Below, piece by piece: positions 8,335 to 17,935 of a DNA stretch of 64,000 bases. Source of the stretch: an uncultured Phascolarctobacterium sp. (lineage in GTDB: Bacteria; Bacillota; Negativicutes; Acidaminococcales; Acidaminococcaceae); NCBI GenBank assembly GCA_949299135.1, contig CASFZG010000001.1:62001-126000 (forward strand). Direction: 5' to 3'. The notes under the pieces were generated by a model. The model made no database searches. It saw only the letters and a program-made list of their open reading frames with translations, and was not told the DNA's origin. Position numbers and translations under genes: made by a program. Positions within the stretch are counted from its first letter, which is position 1. Every line of letters starts with the position of its first letter.

Positions 8335-9615
8335 CTATCTTTGCAGCAGTTTGTACAAATCGCCTGCCGCAGCAGCACGGTATACCGGCACACCGGCGGC
8401 TTTGCAAAACTCTGCATAGCTCATATCGTCAAGGAACAAATCGTCGCTGTTCAGCACAACCTCCGGCAGAATAATACTCTCTGCGCCCTTAACGGCATTT
8501 AAAATATCGCTGCCGCACAAAAGGCCCGTTACATTAACGGTGTTGCCGAAAAATTCGTTTTCTACGCCAATCAGCCTGTGCTGCATACCTGTTTTAGCGT
8601 TAAAATCTTCAATTAGCGGCTGCAAAACCTTAAAAGCGCTCGTCCCCACGGGGATAACGCTGTTTACTTCACCCTTAACCGGCGCAATTTTATTGGCTTC
8701 CTGCCACTCCTCCAAAAAGTTGCGGCTCAGGCCGATGCCGTTTTCCAGCTGCGGAAAACCGTCGTACCAATCTGCCTGCGGCAGCGGCATACCGGCTAAA
8801 ATGTAAAACTCGTCGCCAAGGTACACAAACGATTTACCAAGGCTTTGGCGGCATTCCTGCTGCCATTCGGTTACCGTTGTGACAATTTCGCGCGCTTCTT
8901 CCGGCGTAAACAGGCGCAGCGGCGTTAAATGCGCGCGGTTTTTGGTTAAACCGACGGGCACAATCGCCATGGTTTCCACCATAGGCGCCAACGCACGCAA
9001 ATCGGCGTAAGTGCGTTTTAAAACATCGCCGTCATTGTAACCGGGGCAGCACACAATTTGCGTGTGCACGGTAATACCGGCGTCAAACAGGCGTTTCAGC
9101 TTGTCCATCAGTTCACCGGCAAAACGGTTATTCATCATGGCGCAGCGCACTTCAGGGTCGGTAGCGTGTACGGAAACATACAGCGGTGACATGTGCGTTT
9201 GGATTATGCGCTCAAAATCCTCGTCCTTCATGTTGGTAAGTGTGATGAAGTTGCCATACAAAAACGACAGGCGGTAATCGTCGTCGCGCACGTAAAGCCC
9301 CTTGCGCATACCAGGTATCATCTGGTCCACAAAGCAGAAAACGCATTTGTTGTAGCAGGTAGTTACCTTGTCAAAAACGGCGCTTTCAAACTCCAGACCC
9401 AAATCTTCGTCTATTCTTTTATCAATCGTAATTTCGCGTTCCGTGCCGTCAGCACCGGCAAGTTTAAGCACAACCTGCTCGTCTGCCAGCAAAAAGCTTA
9501 AATCTATAATATCGCGCAAGCTGCTGCCGTTAACCGCAAGCAGGCTTTCGCCCGCTTTAATGCCTGCGGCTTCGGCAAGGCTGCCGTGCTTAACGCTGCT
9601 GATTAAACCCTGCAT
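8335..9615 (-). CDS. DUF512 family protein: PDZ plus radical SAM
   Basis: A 426-residue protein. An N-terminal PDZ-like domain (residues 1-60, LAEAAGIKAGESLLAVNG) is followed by a radical SAM-like cluster motif C87-x3-C91-x2-C94 (CYNKCVFCFVDQ) and the C-terminal DUF512 region. The family is widespread in anaerobic Firmicutes and its reaction is not known. I chose the ATG at 9613-9615 because AAAGGAG stands five bases before it; an upstream GTG at 9639 has no ribosome site. It begins the transcript leading to cobO, der and plsY. Confidence 0.92.
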   Translation of the reverse strand: MQGLISSVKHGSLAEAAGIKAGESLLAVNGSSLRDIIDLSFLLADEQVVLKLAGADGTEREITIDKRIDEDLGLEFESAVFDKVTTCYNKCVFCFVDQMIPGMRKGLYVRDDDYRLSFLYGNFITLTNMKDEDFERIIQTHMSPLYVSVHATDPEVRCAMMNNRFAGELMDKLKRLFDAGITVHTQIVCCPGYNDGDVLKRTYADLRALAPMVETMAIVPVGLTKNRAHLTPLRLFTPEEAREIVTTVTEWQQECRQSLGKSFVYLGDEFYILAGMPLPQADWYDGFPQLENGIGLSRNFLEEWQEANKIAPVKGEVNSVIPVGTSAFKVLQPLIEDFNAKTGMQHRLIGVENEFFGNTVNVTGLLCGSDILNAVKGAESIILPEVVLNSDDLFLDDMSYAEFCKAAGVPVYRAAAAGDLYKLLQR

Positions 9616-9647
9616 ATTTACTCCTTTATTTACAAACACTTTGATAG

Positions 9648-9674
9648 TTTATATTATACATTTAATTATGTCAA
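9648..9674 (-). promoter_or_regulatory. Possible promoter of the DUF512-cobO-der-plsY transcript
   Basis: TTGACA at 9669-9674 is perfect, but the nearest TATAAT (9653-9658) is only 10 bases away. The better-spaced TATAAA (9648-9653) is 15 bases away. A promoter here is likely, but the exact boxes are uncertain. Confidence 0.4.
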
Positions 9675-9727
9675 ATTGCAAAACGCATTACGCGCAACGG
9701 CTTGAAAAAAGTTTAGCGGCGTCAGAG

Positions 9728-9760
9728 AAAATTAAAAGGACTGAACATTACGTTCAGCCC
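9728..9760 (-). terminator. Terminator after efp
   Basis: A 9-bp stem at 9738-9760 (GGGCTGAAC with GTTCAGTCC, one G-U) is followed on the minus strand by TTTTAATTTT. Confidence 0.85.
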
Positions 9761-9791
9761 TTTGTGTTTTTAACTTATTATTGGCGCTCAG

Positions 9792-10349
9792 TTATGCACG
9801 GGAAATGTATTCGCCGGTGCGGGTATCGATGTTGAGTACGTCGCCTTCGTTGATGAACAGAGGCACTTTAACAACATAGCCGGTATCCATGGTTGCGGGT
9901 TTGCTGCCGCCGGTAGCCGTATCGCCGCGGATACCCGGGTCGGTTTTAACAACAGTCAGCTCAACGGTGTTCGGCAGGTCAACGCCGATTACGCGGCCGC
10001 TGTAAATCATAATTTTAGCTTCCATGTTTTCTTTCAGGAAGTTGATAGCATTGCCGAGCTGTTCTTTGGTCAGTTCGGACTGTTCATAGGTTTCGTTGTC
10101 CATGAATACATACATACCGTCGGATTCATACAGGTACTGCATTGCACGGCGGTCGATGTGTGCTTTCGGCATACGTTCGCCGGCATTGAAGGTACGCTCT
10201 ACAACAGCGCCGGTGCAAAGGTTGCGCATTTTAGCACGGACAAAAGCTGCGCCTTTACCCGGTTTTACATGCTGGAACTCTACAACCTGCCATGCGTCGC
10301 CATCGATGGTAACAGTTACGTTGGTTTTAAATTCGTTGGTTGAAATCAT
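9792..10349 (-). CDS. efp: Translation elongation factor P
   Basis: A 185-residue protein that relieves ribosome stalling at consecutive prolines. The KOW-like first domain carries the loop [14 protein letters not shown] with the tip lysine K32 that is modified in many species; two OB-fold domains follow, ending in [21 protein letters not shown] stands before the ATG. It follows the Xaa-Pro peptidase by 25 bases, a pair conserved across Firmicutes. No EpmA or other modifying enzyme is seen in this window. Confidence 0.98.
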   Translation of the reverse strand: MISTNEFKTNVTVTIDGDAWQVVEFQHVKPGKGAAFVRAKMRNLCTGAVVERTFNAGERMPKAHIDRRAMQYLYESDGMYVFMDNETYEQSELTKEQLGNAINFLKENMEAKIMIYSGRVIGVDLPNTVELTVVKTDPGIRGDTATGGSKPATMDTGYVVKVPLFINEGDVLNIDTRTGEYISRA

Positions 10350-10374
10350 AAATGCTCCTCCTGTTTATTTAAAA

Positions 10375-11439
10375 TTAAACAATTTCCATCAGTTGCTTTT
10401 TAACGCCGCACAGCACTTTCGCGCCGTCATCCGTCAATACAACCGTGTCTTCGATACGTACACCGCCCTTGCCGGGAATGTAAATACCTGGTTCTATGCT
10501 GAACGTCATGCCGCTTTCCAGCACCACGTCAGTACCGCGTTTGTTAATATTGGGCATCTCGTGAATTTCAAGCCCCACACCGTGCCCAAGACCATGCACA
10601 TAATTTTCACCGTAGCCGCGCGAGGTTATATAATCCCTCACAATCGCGTCCAGCTCCGCGCCGGTCATACCGGGTTTTGCAGCTTTCAGGCCACGCCACT
10701 GCGCTTCTTCCACAATGGTATAAATTTCTTTGTGCCACGAATTTGCCATGCCCAGAACTACCGTTCTCGTCATATCGGAATGGTAGCCGTCATACACAGC
10801 ACCAAAATCAAAAGTAATAAAATCGCCTACTTCAATCTGCTTATCGCTGGCCATGCCATGCGGCAGCGCGCTGCGTGCGCCGGAGGCGATAATGGTATCA
10901 AACGAAGGTTTTTCGCTGCCCATGCTGCTCATGTAATATTCAAGCCTTGCGGCAAGTGATTTTTCCGTCATGCCGGGCTTAATTTCAGGCAGTAGCTTCA
11001 AAAATGCCTGGTCGGCAATTTTAAAGGCTTTCCACATCAGGTTCAGCTCGCGCTCGTCCTTCACCATGCGCAGGTACTTCAAATCAATGTTCAAAAGCTC
11101 CTTGCCGGGCAAAGCTTCTTTCAGGCTCTCGTAATCGTTGTAGCTGTAAGCAGCACCGTCAAAGCCGATTTTTGTATGCGCCGACGCAAGTTCAGCCGCT
11201 GCCTGCCAAATATTATCCGTATAGGTCAGCACGCGGCAGTAATTCTGCACCTCGTCATTCGCCTGCGTGGTATAACGCCCGTCCGTTATTAAAACGGTGC
11301 TTTTCGCGTCAACGTAAAGCAAGCTGCTGTCGCCGCGGAAGCCGGACAGATAGCGGATTGTGGGAATATCCTTCACAATAACGCAGTCCATGCCGTTTTT
11401 TGCCATCAGGCTTAAAAACCTGCCTAAACACTGCATCAT
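10375..11439 (-). CDS. Xaa-Pro aminopeptidase (M24 family)
   Basis: A 354-residue cytoplasmic peptidase of the pita-bread fold that removes the residue before a proline. The N-terminal creatinase-like domain is followed by the catalytic domain with its metal ligands in order: TFDFGAVYDGYHSDMTRT (two Asp), GLGHGVGLEIHE (His), SIEPGIY (Glu) and RIEDTVV (Glu). Two adjacent ATG codons can start it; a G-rich ribosome site is upstream. It pairs with efp downstream. Confidence 0.93.
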   Translation of the reverse strand: MMQCLGRFLSLMAKNGMDCVIVKDIPTIRYLSGFRGDSSLLYVDAKSTVLITDGRYTTQANDEVQNYCRVLTYTDNIWQAAAELASAHTKIGFDGAAYSYNDYESLKEALPGKELLNIDLKYLRMVKDERELNLMWKAFKIADQAFLKLLPEIKPGMTEKSLAARLEYYMSSMGSEKPSFDTIIASGARSALPHGMASDKQIEVGDFITFDFGAVYDGYHSDMTRTVVLGMANSWHKEIYTIVEEAQWRGLKAAKPGMTGAELDAIVRDYITSRGYGENYVHGLGHGVGLEIHEMPNINKRGTDVVLESGMTFSIEPGIYIPGKGGVRIEDTVVLTDDGAKVLCGVKKQLMEIV

Positions 11440-11531
11440 TTGTATCCCACCATTCCTTCATTAAACAATAATACCATTATATTTTAACATAAACCGCGCA
11501 GGATGTCACTATTTGCACGCAAAATTACCCG

Positions 11532-14500
11532 TTAAAAATAATAATTAAGCTGCACGGCTGCGCTTAAATAGCGGCTTGCACTGCTCCAGTCATGCTCAAG
11601 GCTTCCGCCGATTTCCCATTTATCGCTCAGCTTTGTGCCGATATAGGCCGCAGCGACGATATGGTTTTTGCTGCCGTCCATATTTGATACGCCAAAGCCT
11701 GTGCCGCCTTTGGCAAAAGCAAAGTACGTATTCTGCACATCGCCGTCCAGAATGCGTTTATAGGCAAGGCTGAATCCGTATTTGCCGTTATTATCCTGCC
11801 TGTCCAGCGCAAGGCCAAGCTCGCCGGTTAAATAGTTATCACTGAAGCCGCTGCTATGCACGCCGAATACGCTGCCGCGCTCAGTAAAGCTGTCCTGCTT
11901 GTATTGCGCATAATCCAATGCGGCAAACGGGCTTAAATGCCAGCCTTCTTTGCCGTAGTGCAAATCGTAAGCGTATTTTGCGCCCACGCCGATAACGCTG
12001 CTGTCGTAATCACTTTCTGCCTTTGTGCTTAAGCCGCTGTGGCTGAAAGCGCCGCCAAGATGTCTTGTAATTTCGTTATCCTGCACGCCGTAGCTTACAT
12101 AGCCCGTTACAGTGCCGGGTTTGTTTTTAGTGCTGCCGTACAAGGCAACGGTATAGTTATCATATTCGCCTTCGGCATTGTTGCCGTATACGCTGTTATC
12201 ACTATAAGCAAACAGCACGCCTGCGTAAGCGTCGTCATCGTTGTAAAAATCGCGCCCCAGCGTAAGATTAAAACTGTGACGGTTTACGCCGTAATCAGTA
12301 TCGCCCCAGCTTTTGCCGCTAATTGCCCAAAACGCTTCGTCGCGCTCCAAATGCTGCTGGCACGTTACCGCCTGCCGCACGTCGCGGTTCTGCATGGCGT
12401 CGCGCGCAAGTTCAAGGTGCATGCCTTCGCTAGCGCTGATGTTTTGCATTGCCCCGCGCAGTTCGTTATCATCCAAAGCATACAGGCGGTACATTTCCTG
12501 CTGTTCGTCTGCGCTTAAATTATCATACAAACTATTGATGGCGTTAAAACGGTCACCAGTTATACCGGCATTGTTGTTTACAGATGTTGTGAGTGTTAAA
12601 CCTTTGCCATTATTTTCAACTTTACTGTTCAGCAAACCACTGAAATCAGTATTAAAATTACCAACAGTTATAACATTATTAGAAGTTAAAAATGTCCCTG
12701 TTACTTCCGGCGCAGCAAATTCAGCAGCTTTAAGGCTCATTTTGCTTACATCGGCAGATTCGCCAACATTAATAACGGCATAATACTTGCCATCCGTATT
12801 AACGGCAATAACGCCATCACCTTCAAACTTACCGTTCACTTTTAAATTAAGTACACTGCCTTCTTCATCAGTCACTACACCCCAGCTGCCCGCCTGCACT
12901 GCGCCGCAGTTATATAAACTGCCGTTTATTGTGCCGCTACCTGCGATTGTACCTATGCCTTCACTGTAAGCATCGCCTGCCACGCTGCCGTCAATCTGCA
13001 AAATGCCGCCCGCCGCAATGCTTGCGCCTTTGTAGGTGTTATTGCCTGTTAAAGACAAAACACCTTCGCCGGTTTTATACAAGCCTGCATGCAAACCGGC
13101 AAGTCCAGATTGTGCAACCTGTTTGTTATACTGTTCCATATAATATTCCGTCATCCAGTTTTCGCCGGATTCATCGAATTTGTTGGTTTTATAAAATACC
13201 CAACGGTCGTGCAAATCTTTTATGTCGCTGTCTGCGCCGTCAAAAGCTGTATGAGTATCACCAAGCGGATTTTCGGCAATGTACCCGGCACGGATTTCGG
13301 ATATATCGTTGCTCCAAACGGAGTTATACCCCTGCGTATCGACTTTATATAATGCCTGCCCAGTTTTGCCTTCACCTGTAACGGTATATTTATCGCTTAT
13401 ATCACTGCTATCCAAACGGCGTACGTTAATTGCTCCCAAGCCTTTTACAACCTTGCCCGCATCGACAATGCCCTGACCGAATATGACATCTAACGGGACG
13501 TTGTTGTAAATGTTTATATTAGGCTTTGCACCAATAACATCTTTATATTGATTTTCAAAATCTTCCGCTGATTTTATACTTCCATTTTCACCAAAATATT
13601 TTTCCCAATCTTCTTCAACGCCATACAATATGCGTTCTACCACAGTTTCTTTATTATTTTTAAAATAATCATACAACTCACTCCAGCCTTCTATATAGCC
13701 TTCTTTATTTAAATTACTATTTTTACCCGTAATTAAAATATTGTAATAATCATTTAAAATTCCATTTCTATCATATTCACAACGATTATTTACAAAATAG
13801 CCATTAGTATTAGTAATATCATTATTAGCCGTACTTAAAAGCACATCGCCAATCTGTTTGCCGCCCAAATACGGAAATGCCTGCTGCACTAACGCCCCCA
13901 CGCCACTAACGATTGGCGCTGCCTGCGATGTTCTGGAGCCTGTAAAGTAATCACCATAGTAATCTTCCCGGTTTTCAAAATCCGCATAAGCGGAAGTTAT
14001 ATCCCACCCAGGCGCGCTTAAAGATGTATCTTCGTTATACATGGCAAGGTTAGAGAAGATAGCTATTGCATCACTTTTGACATCAAAGCCGCCATTTTCG
14101 TTTTTAGTAAAGCTGTTTGCTTTTGCTGCGGTAACCGTAATAATATTATCGTTAAATGCTTTATCACCTGTTAAAATATCCAAATCCGATTGGCCTGTTG
14201 CGGTCAAATTACCTTCATTCATTGCACAAAATACCAATAACTTATCATTGTGCACTGCCTTTCCCATTGCTTTCAAACCATCATCATTTGCTGCTCCACT
14301 TTGCGAATCATAAAAATCATTTTCATTTTGAATAGTAGAAATATGAACCCCGGGACTACCCCACGAATTATTAATAATTTTTATATCCGGATTTGTTAAA
14401 TAATAATCATACATTGATATTGCCGTTGAAAACCCAGGAGCTTCATACGGGCTGTTCACCTGGTCATACAACGCTGCTGCAGAACTGCTGGCAATACCGG

Positions 14501-14888
14501 CATTAAAAGCAACGCCGTGCATACCTGCTCCGTCTTTATTAGCGGCAACAATACCTGCTACATGTGTAGCATGATTAAGATTGCTCCATGTTAAATTACC
14601 ATAATTGCCGTTTAAAACATCATGCACTACTGTATTGTTATCCTTACCGGCAAATTCCGGATGTGCAAAATTAACAACACTTACATCAGTCACGCCAACC
14701 GTTACGCCTTTACCTGTGTAACCCTGCGCATAAGCATCGGCGGCGTTTATTAAATCAAGCACATTTTCGCCTATGTTTTTATATTCATCTGTCCTGAAGC
14801 TATCCGCGTTAGCGGCAAAAGCATTGTAAGGCTGCATTGCAAAAAGGCTTAATGTTACCGCCAGCATCAGCGTTTTGTTGGTTTTCAT
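11532..14888 (-). CDS. S8 serine protease autotransporter
   Basis: A 1118-residue exported protein. A signal peptide (MKTNKTLMLAVTLSLFAMQ, cut near NAFA-AN) is followed by a subtilisin-like domain, with catalytic D68 (GVTDVS), H106 (HATHVAG), the oxyanion stretch FCAMNEGN near 220 and S321 (RTSQAAPIVSG). A passenger repeat region around 625-700 has the autotransporter motif LSLTGNNTYKGASIAAGG. The last 270 residues form a beta-barrel ending in LNYYF, the terminal Phe expected for BAM-dependent insertion. This needs an outer membrane. The passenger is richer in AT than neighbouring genes. It has its own promoter and stands alone. Confidence 0.95.
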   Translation of the reverse strand: MKTNKTLMLAVTLSLFAMQPYNAFAANADSFRTDEYKNIGENVLDLINAADAYAQGYTGKGVTVGVTDVSVVNFAHPEFAGKDNNTVVHDVLNGNYGNLTWSNLNHATHVAGIVAANKDGAGMHGVAFNAGIASSSAAALYDQVNSPYEAPGFSTAISMYDYYLTNPDIKIINNSWGSPGVHISTIQNENDFYDSQSGAANDDGLKAMGKAVHNDKLLVFCAMNEGNLTATGQSDLDILTGDKAFNDNIITVTAAKANSFTKNENGGFDVKSDAIAIFSNLAMYNEDTSLSAPGWDITSAYADFENREDYYGDYFTGSRTSQAAPIVSGVGALVQQAFPYLGGKQIGDVLLSTANNDITNTNGYFVNNRCEYDRNGILNDYYNILITGKNSNLNKEGYIEGWSELYDYFKNNKETVVERILYGVEEDWEKYFGENGSIKSAEDFENQYKDVIGAKPNINIYNNVPLDVIFGQGIVDAGKVVKGLGAINVRRLDSSDISDKYTVTGEGKTGQALYKVDTQGYNSVWSNDISEIRAGYIAENPLGDTHTAFDGADSDIKDLHDRWVFYKTNKFDESGENWMTEYYMEQYNKQVAQSGLAGLHAGLYKTGEGVLSLTGNNTYKGASIAAGGILQIDGSVAGDAYSEGIGTIAGSGTINGSLYNCGAVQAGSWGVVTDEEGSVLNLKVNGKFEGDGVIAVNTDGKYYAVINVGESADVSKMSLKAAEFAAPEVTGTFLTSNNVITVGNFNTDFSGLLNSKVENNGKGLTLTTSVNNNAGITGDRFNAINSLYDNLSADEQQEMYRLYALDDNELRGAMQNISASEGMHLELARDAMQNRDVRQAVTCQQHLERDEAFWAISGKSWGDTDYGVNRHSFNLTLGRDFYNDDDAYAGVLFAYSDNSVYGNNAEGEYDNYTVALYGSTKNKPGTVTGYVSYGVQDNEITRHLGGAFSHSGLSTKAESDYDSSVIGVGAKYAYDLHYGKEGWHLSPFAALDYAQYKQDSFTERGSVFGVHSSGFSDNYLTGELGLALDRQDNNGKYGFSLAYKRILDGDVQNTYFAFAKGGTGFGVSNMDGSKNHIVAAAYIGTKLSDKWEIGGSLEHDWSSASRYLSAAVQLNYYF

Positions 14889-14928
14889 AATCTTTACCTC
14901 TACCGGTTAAAAAAATTAAAATTTATAT

Positions 14929-14940
14929 ATTTTTATTATA
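14929..14940 (-). promoter_or_regulatory. Extended -10 promoter of the autotransporter gene
   Basis: TATAAT at 14935-14940 with TG one base upstream. The leader to the ATG at 14888 is about 40 bases and contains AGAGGT as a ribosome site. No clear -35 box. Confidence 0.55.
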
Positions 14941-14975
14941 ACACAACGCCGCTAAGACTGTATATCCACGCAAGC

Positions 14976-15004
14976 AAAAACCCCGCGCCAAGGCACGGGG
15001 TTTT
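14976..15004 (-). terminator. Terminator after the DUF4911 gene
   Basis: The hairpin AAAACCCCGTGCC / GGCGCGGGGTTTT with a short TT loop is followed by T residues. It is nearly symmetric and could work in both directions. Confidence 0.88.
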
Positions 15005-15006
15005 GT

Positions 15007-15231
15007 TTATGCCGGTTCTGCTTCCAAAACTTCTGTCTGGAAGGGCATGTTTTCAATTATTTCCATTACGTCGTTGTAGGTATCGGGCGTGCCCAGAAGC
15101 TTAACCACGCCATCAGCCGGGTCTACGGTGGTTACAAGCGCCAGATGCTCGTAGCCTTCCATAATCCAGTTCACGTCGGCAATGCGCTCCGGCGCGACGC
15201 GCACATATATTATACTTCGGTCATCGCTCAT
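15007..15231 (-). CDS. DUF4911 domain protein
   Basis: A 74-residue protein beginning DDRSIIYVRVAPERIADVNWI, with YEHLALVTTVDP in the middle. It belongs to DUF4911, a short family found next to U32 peptidase-like genes in Negativicutes and relatives. Its ATG overlaps the U32 stop by four bases (ATGA), so translation is coupled. The function is unknown; an accessory role for the U32 protein is an inference from linkage. Confidence 0.82.
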   Translation of the reverse strand: MSDDRSIIYVRVAPERIADVNWIMEGYEHLALVTTVDPADGVVKLLGTPDTYNDVMEIIENMPFQTEVLEAEPA

Positions 15232-16460
15232 AAAATTTTCCTCCGCAGCAGCGAATCGGGCAAAAGCTCCGTGCCGCAGCTGATATAAAAATGCTGGCGT
15301 GCGTGCGGTGCGCAGTCTATCGGCGAGCCTTCTTCGTCCGCCATATCCGCCAGTGCCAGCGGCATTAAAGTGCCGTCCGGCATCAGCAGTTCCAGTTCTT
15401 CGCCGTTTTTTACGTTGTTGCGCTGCTCAATAAGTGCCTGTTTCTTTTCTTTATCGTAGCTTAAAACAATGCCGACAAAGTCGTGCGTCTGCTCGTAGCT
15501 GCTGGTGGTGTAAACCTGCGCATCCGCGCCGGGCGTGCCAAAAGCAAAGCCTTCGGTATACGGGCGGTGCGATACTTTGTTCAGTTCCTCCAGCCACTCG
15601 GGCTGCACCTTGTAGCCTTCGGGGTCTGCCATAAAGGCGTCGATGGCCTTGCGGTACACGCTGACCACGGTTGCCACGTAATGCACGCTTTTCATGCGGC
15701 CTTCAATTTTTAAACTGCAAACACCTGCCTTAACAAGCTGCGGTATGCGCGCCAGCAGGCACAAATCCTTGCTGTTCATCACATAGGTGCCGTGCTCGTC
15801 TTCTTCAAGGTCGTAGCTTTCGCCGGGGCGGTTCTTTTCGTGCAGGGTATATTCCCAGCGGCAGGCCTGCGCACACGCGCCGCGGTTGCCGTCACGCCCG
15901 GTTAAATAGCTGCTCAACAAACAGCGCCCGCTGTACGATATGCACATTGCGCCATGCACAAAGGCTTCCAGCTCAACTTCGGCTTTAGCACCGATTTCTT
16001 CAATCTCTTTCAGCGAAAGCTCGCGCGCCAGTACAACGCGCTCCGCACCTAAAGCCTGCCACGCCTGCACGGATGCCCAGTTGGTTGTGTTAGCCTGCGT
16101 GCTGACATGCAGCGGCATATCGGGCACTACGCGGCGGGCAACGCTCCATACGCCCAAATCGCTGATTAAAAGCGCGTCCGCACCGGCTTTTTGCAAACCA
16201 AGCAAATATTCCGGCAGCTTTTCGATATCGCTGTTATGCGCAAAAATATTTACGGTTACATAAACCTTTTTGCCGAGGCTGTGCGCAAAATCGCACGCCT
16301 CTTTAATTTCGTCAAGTTCAAAATTGTTGGCAAAGGCGCGCAGGCCAAACATTTTGCCGCCCAGGTAGACGGCATCCGCACCGTAACGCAGTGCCATTTT
16401 GCACTTTTCCATATTGCCTGCCGGTGCCAAAAGCTCCGGCTTAATTAGTTTTTCCGTCAT
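15228..16460 (-). CDS. U32 family protein, probable tRNA U34 hydroxylation factor
   Basis: A 410-residue protein of the YegQ/TrhP type. The signature EAFVHGAMCISYSGRCLLS lies near 165-183, followed by a cysteine cluster (GACAQACRW) and a later SLKIEGRMKS. These cysteines suit a metal or iron-sulfur site. TrhP homologues make 5-hydroxyuridine at tRNA position 34, and older annotation as a peptidase or collagenase is probably misleading. It sits nine bases after mltG, as in the Bacillus yrr cluster, which contains two related genes. Confidence 0.88.
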   Translation of the reverse strand: MTEKLIKPELLAPAGNMEKCKMALRYGADAVYLGGKMFGLRAFANNFELDEIKEACDFAHSLGKKVYVTVNIFAHNSDIEKLPEYLLGLQKAGADALLISDLGVWSVARRVVPDMPLHVSTQANTTNWASVQAWQALGAERVVLARELSLKEIEEIGAKAEVELEAFVHGAMCISYSGRCLLSSYLTGRDGNRGACAQACRWEYTLHEKNRPGESYDLEEDEHGTYVMNSKDLCLLARIPQLVKAGVCSLKIEGRMKSVHYVATVVSVYRKAIDAFMADPEGYKVQPEWLEELNKVSHRPYTEGFAFGTPGADAQVYTTSSYEQTHDFVGIVLSYDKEKKQALIEQRNNVKNGEELELLMPDGTLMPLALADMADEEGSPIDCAPHARQHFYISCGTELLPDSLLRRKIL

Positions 16461-16469
16461 GTTCCTTCC

Positions 16470-17480
16470 TTACTGCGGGCCGTGGATGTTTTCAATTTCC
16501 TGCAAGTGTTCCTCGTAGGTGCGCGTAAAGCGGTGATGCCCGTCCTTATCGGCCACAAAATACAAATAATCCGTCTGTTCCGGATTCAGCACAGCCTTAA
16601 TGGCATCCAGACTCGGGCTGCCAATAGGTCCCGGCGGCAAACCGGCGTTGACGTAGGTGTTGTACGGGTTTTGGATTTCCGTATCGGCGAAGGTAATATC
16701 TTCCTTCTGCGCGCCCAAAATGTACTGAATGGTGGTGTCGGACTGTATCGGCATATAAATTTGCAGGCGGCGCAAAAATACGCCGGCAATGCGCGGCTGT
16801 TCCTCTTTAAAAACAGCTTCCAGCTCTACCATCGAAGCAATGGTAACAATATCGCGCAGCTGCATATCGGCTTTTTCAGCCGCGTCGCCGATTTTTTCAT
16901 GGTTAATCTGTGTGTTGAACTCCTTAACCATCGTTGCCAGCATGTCTTTTTCCGTCATGCCGTCGGTAAAAAGGTACGTTGAAGGGTAAATAAAGCCCTC
17001 TGCCTTGTAAATAACGTCCTGATTGTTGGTTTCCATATATTTGTAAGGCGTGTAGTTGCGCGCCGCTTCCTTAAATTTTTCGGCGTCGCCAAGGCCTTCT
17101 GCCGCCAGCTTGGCAGCAATTTTATTTACGGTGTAGCCTTCCGGCACGGTAAAGCTTACGGTTTTAACCTGCCCGCGCGCAAGGATATCAATAATTTCGC
17201 TGTTGGATTTACCGGCTTCAATTTCGTACTTACCGGCCTGAAGCTTACCCTCCAGCCCCATAAAACGCGCCTCAAGGCGGAAGCTTTCAGGGCGTTTAAT
17301 CAGTTTTTCCTTATGCAGCATGTTGGCGATATCCGCCGCCGTCATGCCGTTTTCGACCGTTATCACGCAGGTTCTGCCGTCGGCTAAATCGGCGTTGTTG
17401 CCGGTATAGTTCAGCACCCAGTACGCCGCCACAAAAACCACCAGCACCGCGCTCAAAATAAACGGCAATAGTTTTCTCAT
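16470..17480 (-). CDS. mltG: Endolytic murein transglycosylase MltG
   Basis: A 336-residue membrane-anchored enzyme that cuts nascent glycan strands. One membrane segment (residues 4-24) is followed by a LysM-like region and the YceG catalytic domain. The catalytic Glu is E219 in IASMVELEA, and the later QSDTTIQY and PYNTYVNAGLPPGPIGSP are family landmarks. It is preceded by the DUF1292 gene and followed by the U32 gene, the standard Firmicute order. Confidence 0.95.
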   Translation of the reverse strand: MRKLLPFILSAVLVVFVAAYWVLNYTGNNADLADGRTCVITVENGMTAADIANMLHKEKLIKRPESFRLEARFMGLEGKLQAGKYEIEAGKSNSEIIDILARGQVKTVSFTVPEGYTVNKIAAKLAAEGLGDAEKFKEAARNYTPYKYMETNNQDVIYKAEGFIYPSTYLFTDGMTEKDMLATMVKEFNTQINHEKIGDAAEKADMQLRDIVTIASMVELEAVFKEEQPRIAGVFLRRLQIYMPIQSDTTIQYILGAQKEDITFADTEIQNPYNTYVNAGLPPGPIGSPSLDAIKAVLNPEQTDYLYFVADKDGHHRFTRTYEEHLQEIENIHGPQ

Positions 17481-17505
17481 ATATTACTGCCCCTAAACTG
17501 TTGTA

Positions 17506-17535
17506 CTTAAAAAATGCCGGACACAAGGCCCGGCA
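17506..17535 (-). terminator. Hairpin terminator between DUF1292 gene and mltG
   Basis: The stem TGCCGG/CCGGCA at 17515-17535 with a nine-base loop is followed by TTTTTT. No promoter is visible before mltG, so some read-through is likely. Confidence 0.65.
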
Positions 17536-17544
17536 GGTTGGTTA

Positions 17545-17895
17545 TTATTCTTCGTCCCATTCTTCAACGAGTTTTTCGTAAGCTGCTTTAACTTCTTCAA
17601 ATTCCTCGTCGGTCGGGGCAAGATAAGTTTCGTTGCCGTCTTCGTCAAAGTCGATGCGGGCAATAACCACGTTATCGTCGTCATCGTCCTCCTCATCGTG
17701 GCAATGGCATTCTTCATCGCCGCATTCGCAGTCGTCAACGTCAAGCGCGCAAAGCACGGCAAAGCTTTTTTCGCCCACGGGGATTACCATTTCCTCGCGG
17801 AAATACATTTCGTTGCCGTCTTCGTCGGTAAATACTACGATTTCTTCTTCGTCGATATGGTCATGCTCAAGCTCAAAATCTTTGTTGTCTTCCAT
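17545..17895 (-). CDS. DUF1292 protein (YrzB family) with a Cys/His-rich acidic insert
   Basis: A very acidic protein of 116 residues. Two copies of the pattern 'D-E-D-G-N-E-x-Y' (near 24-31 and 84-91) mark DUF1292. Between them is a segment DCECGDEECHCHDEED followed by five more Asp, with four Cys and two His, which looks metal-binding. The family is found in the alaS-ireB-ruvX cluster of Firmicutes and its role is unknown. A promoter with an 18-base spacer is upstream. Confidence 0.88.
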   Translation of the reverse strand: MEDNKDFELEHDHIDEEEIVVFTDEDGNEMYFREEMVIPVGEKSFAVLCALDVDDCECGDEECHCHDEEDDDDDNVVIARIDFDEDGNETYLAPTDEEFEEVKAAYEKLVEEWDEE

Positions 17896-17935
17896 TAGTG
17901 CACCTCTTTCCTAATATTCAAGGTTAATCAGCTTT

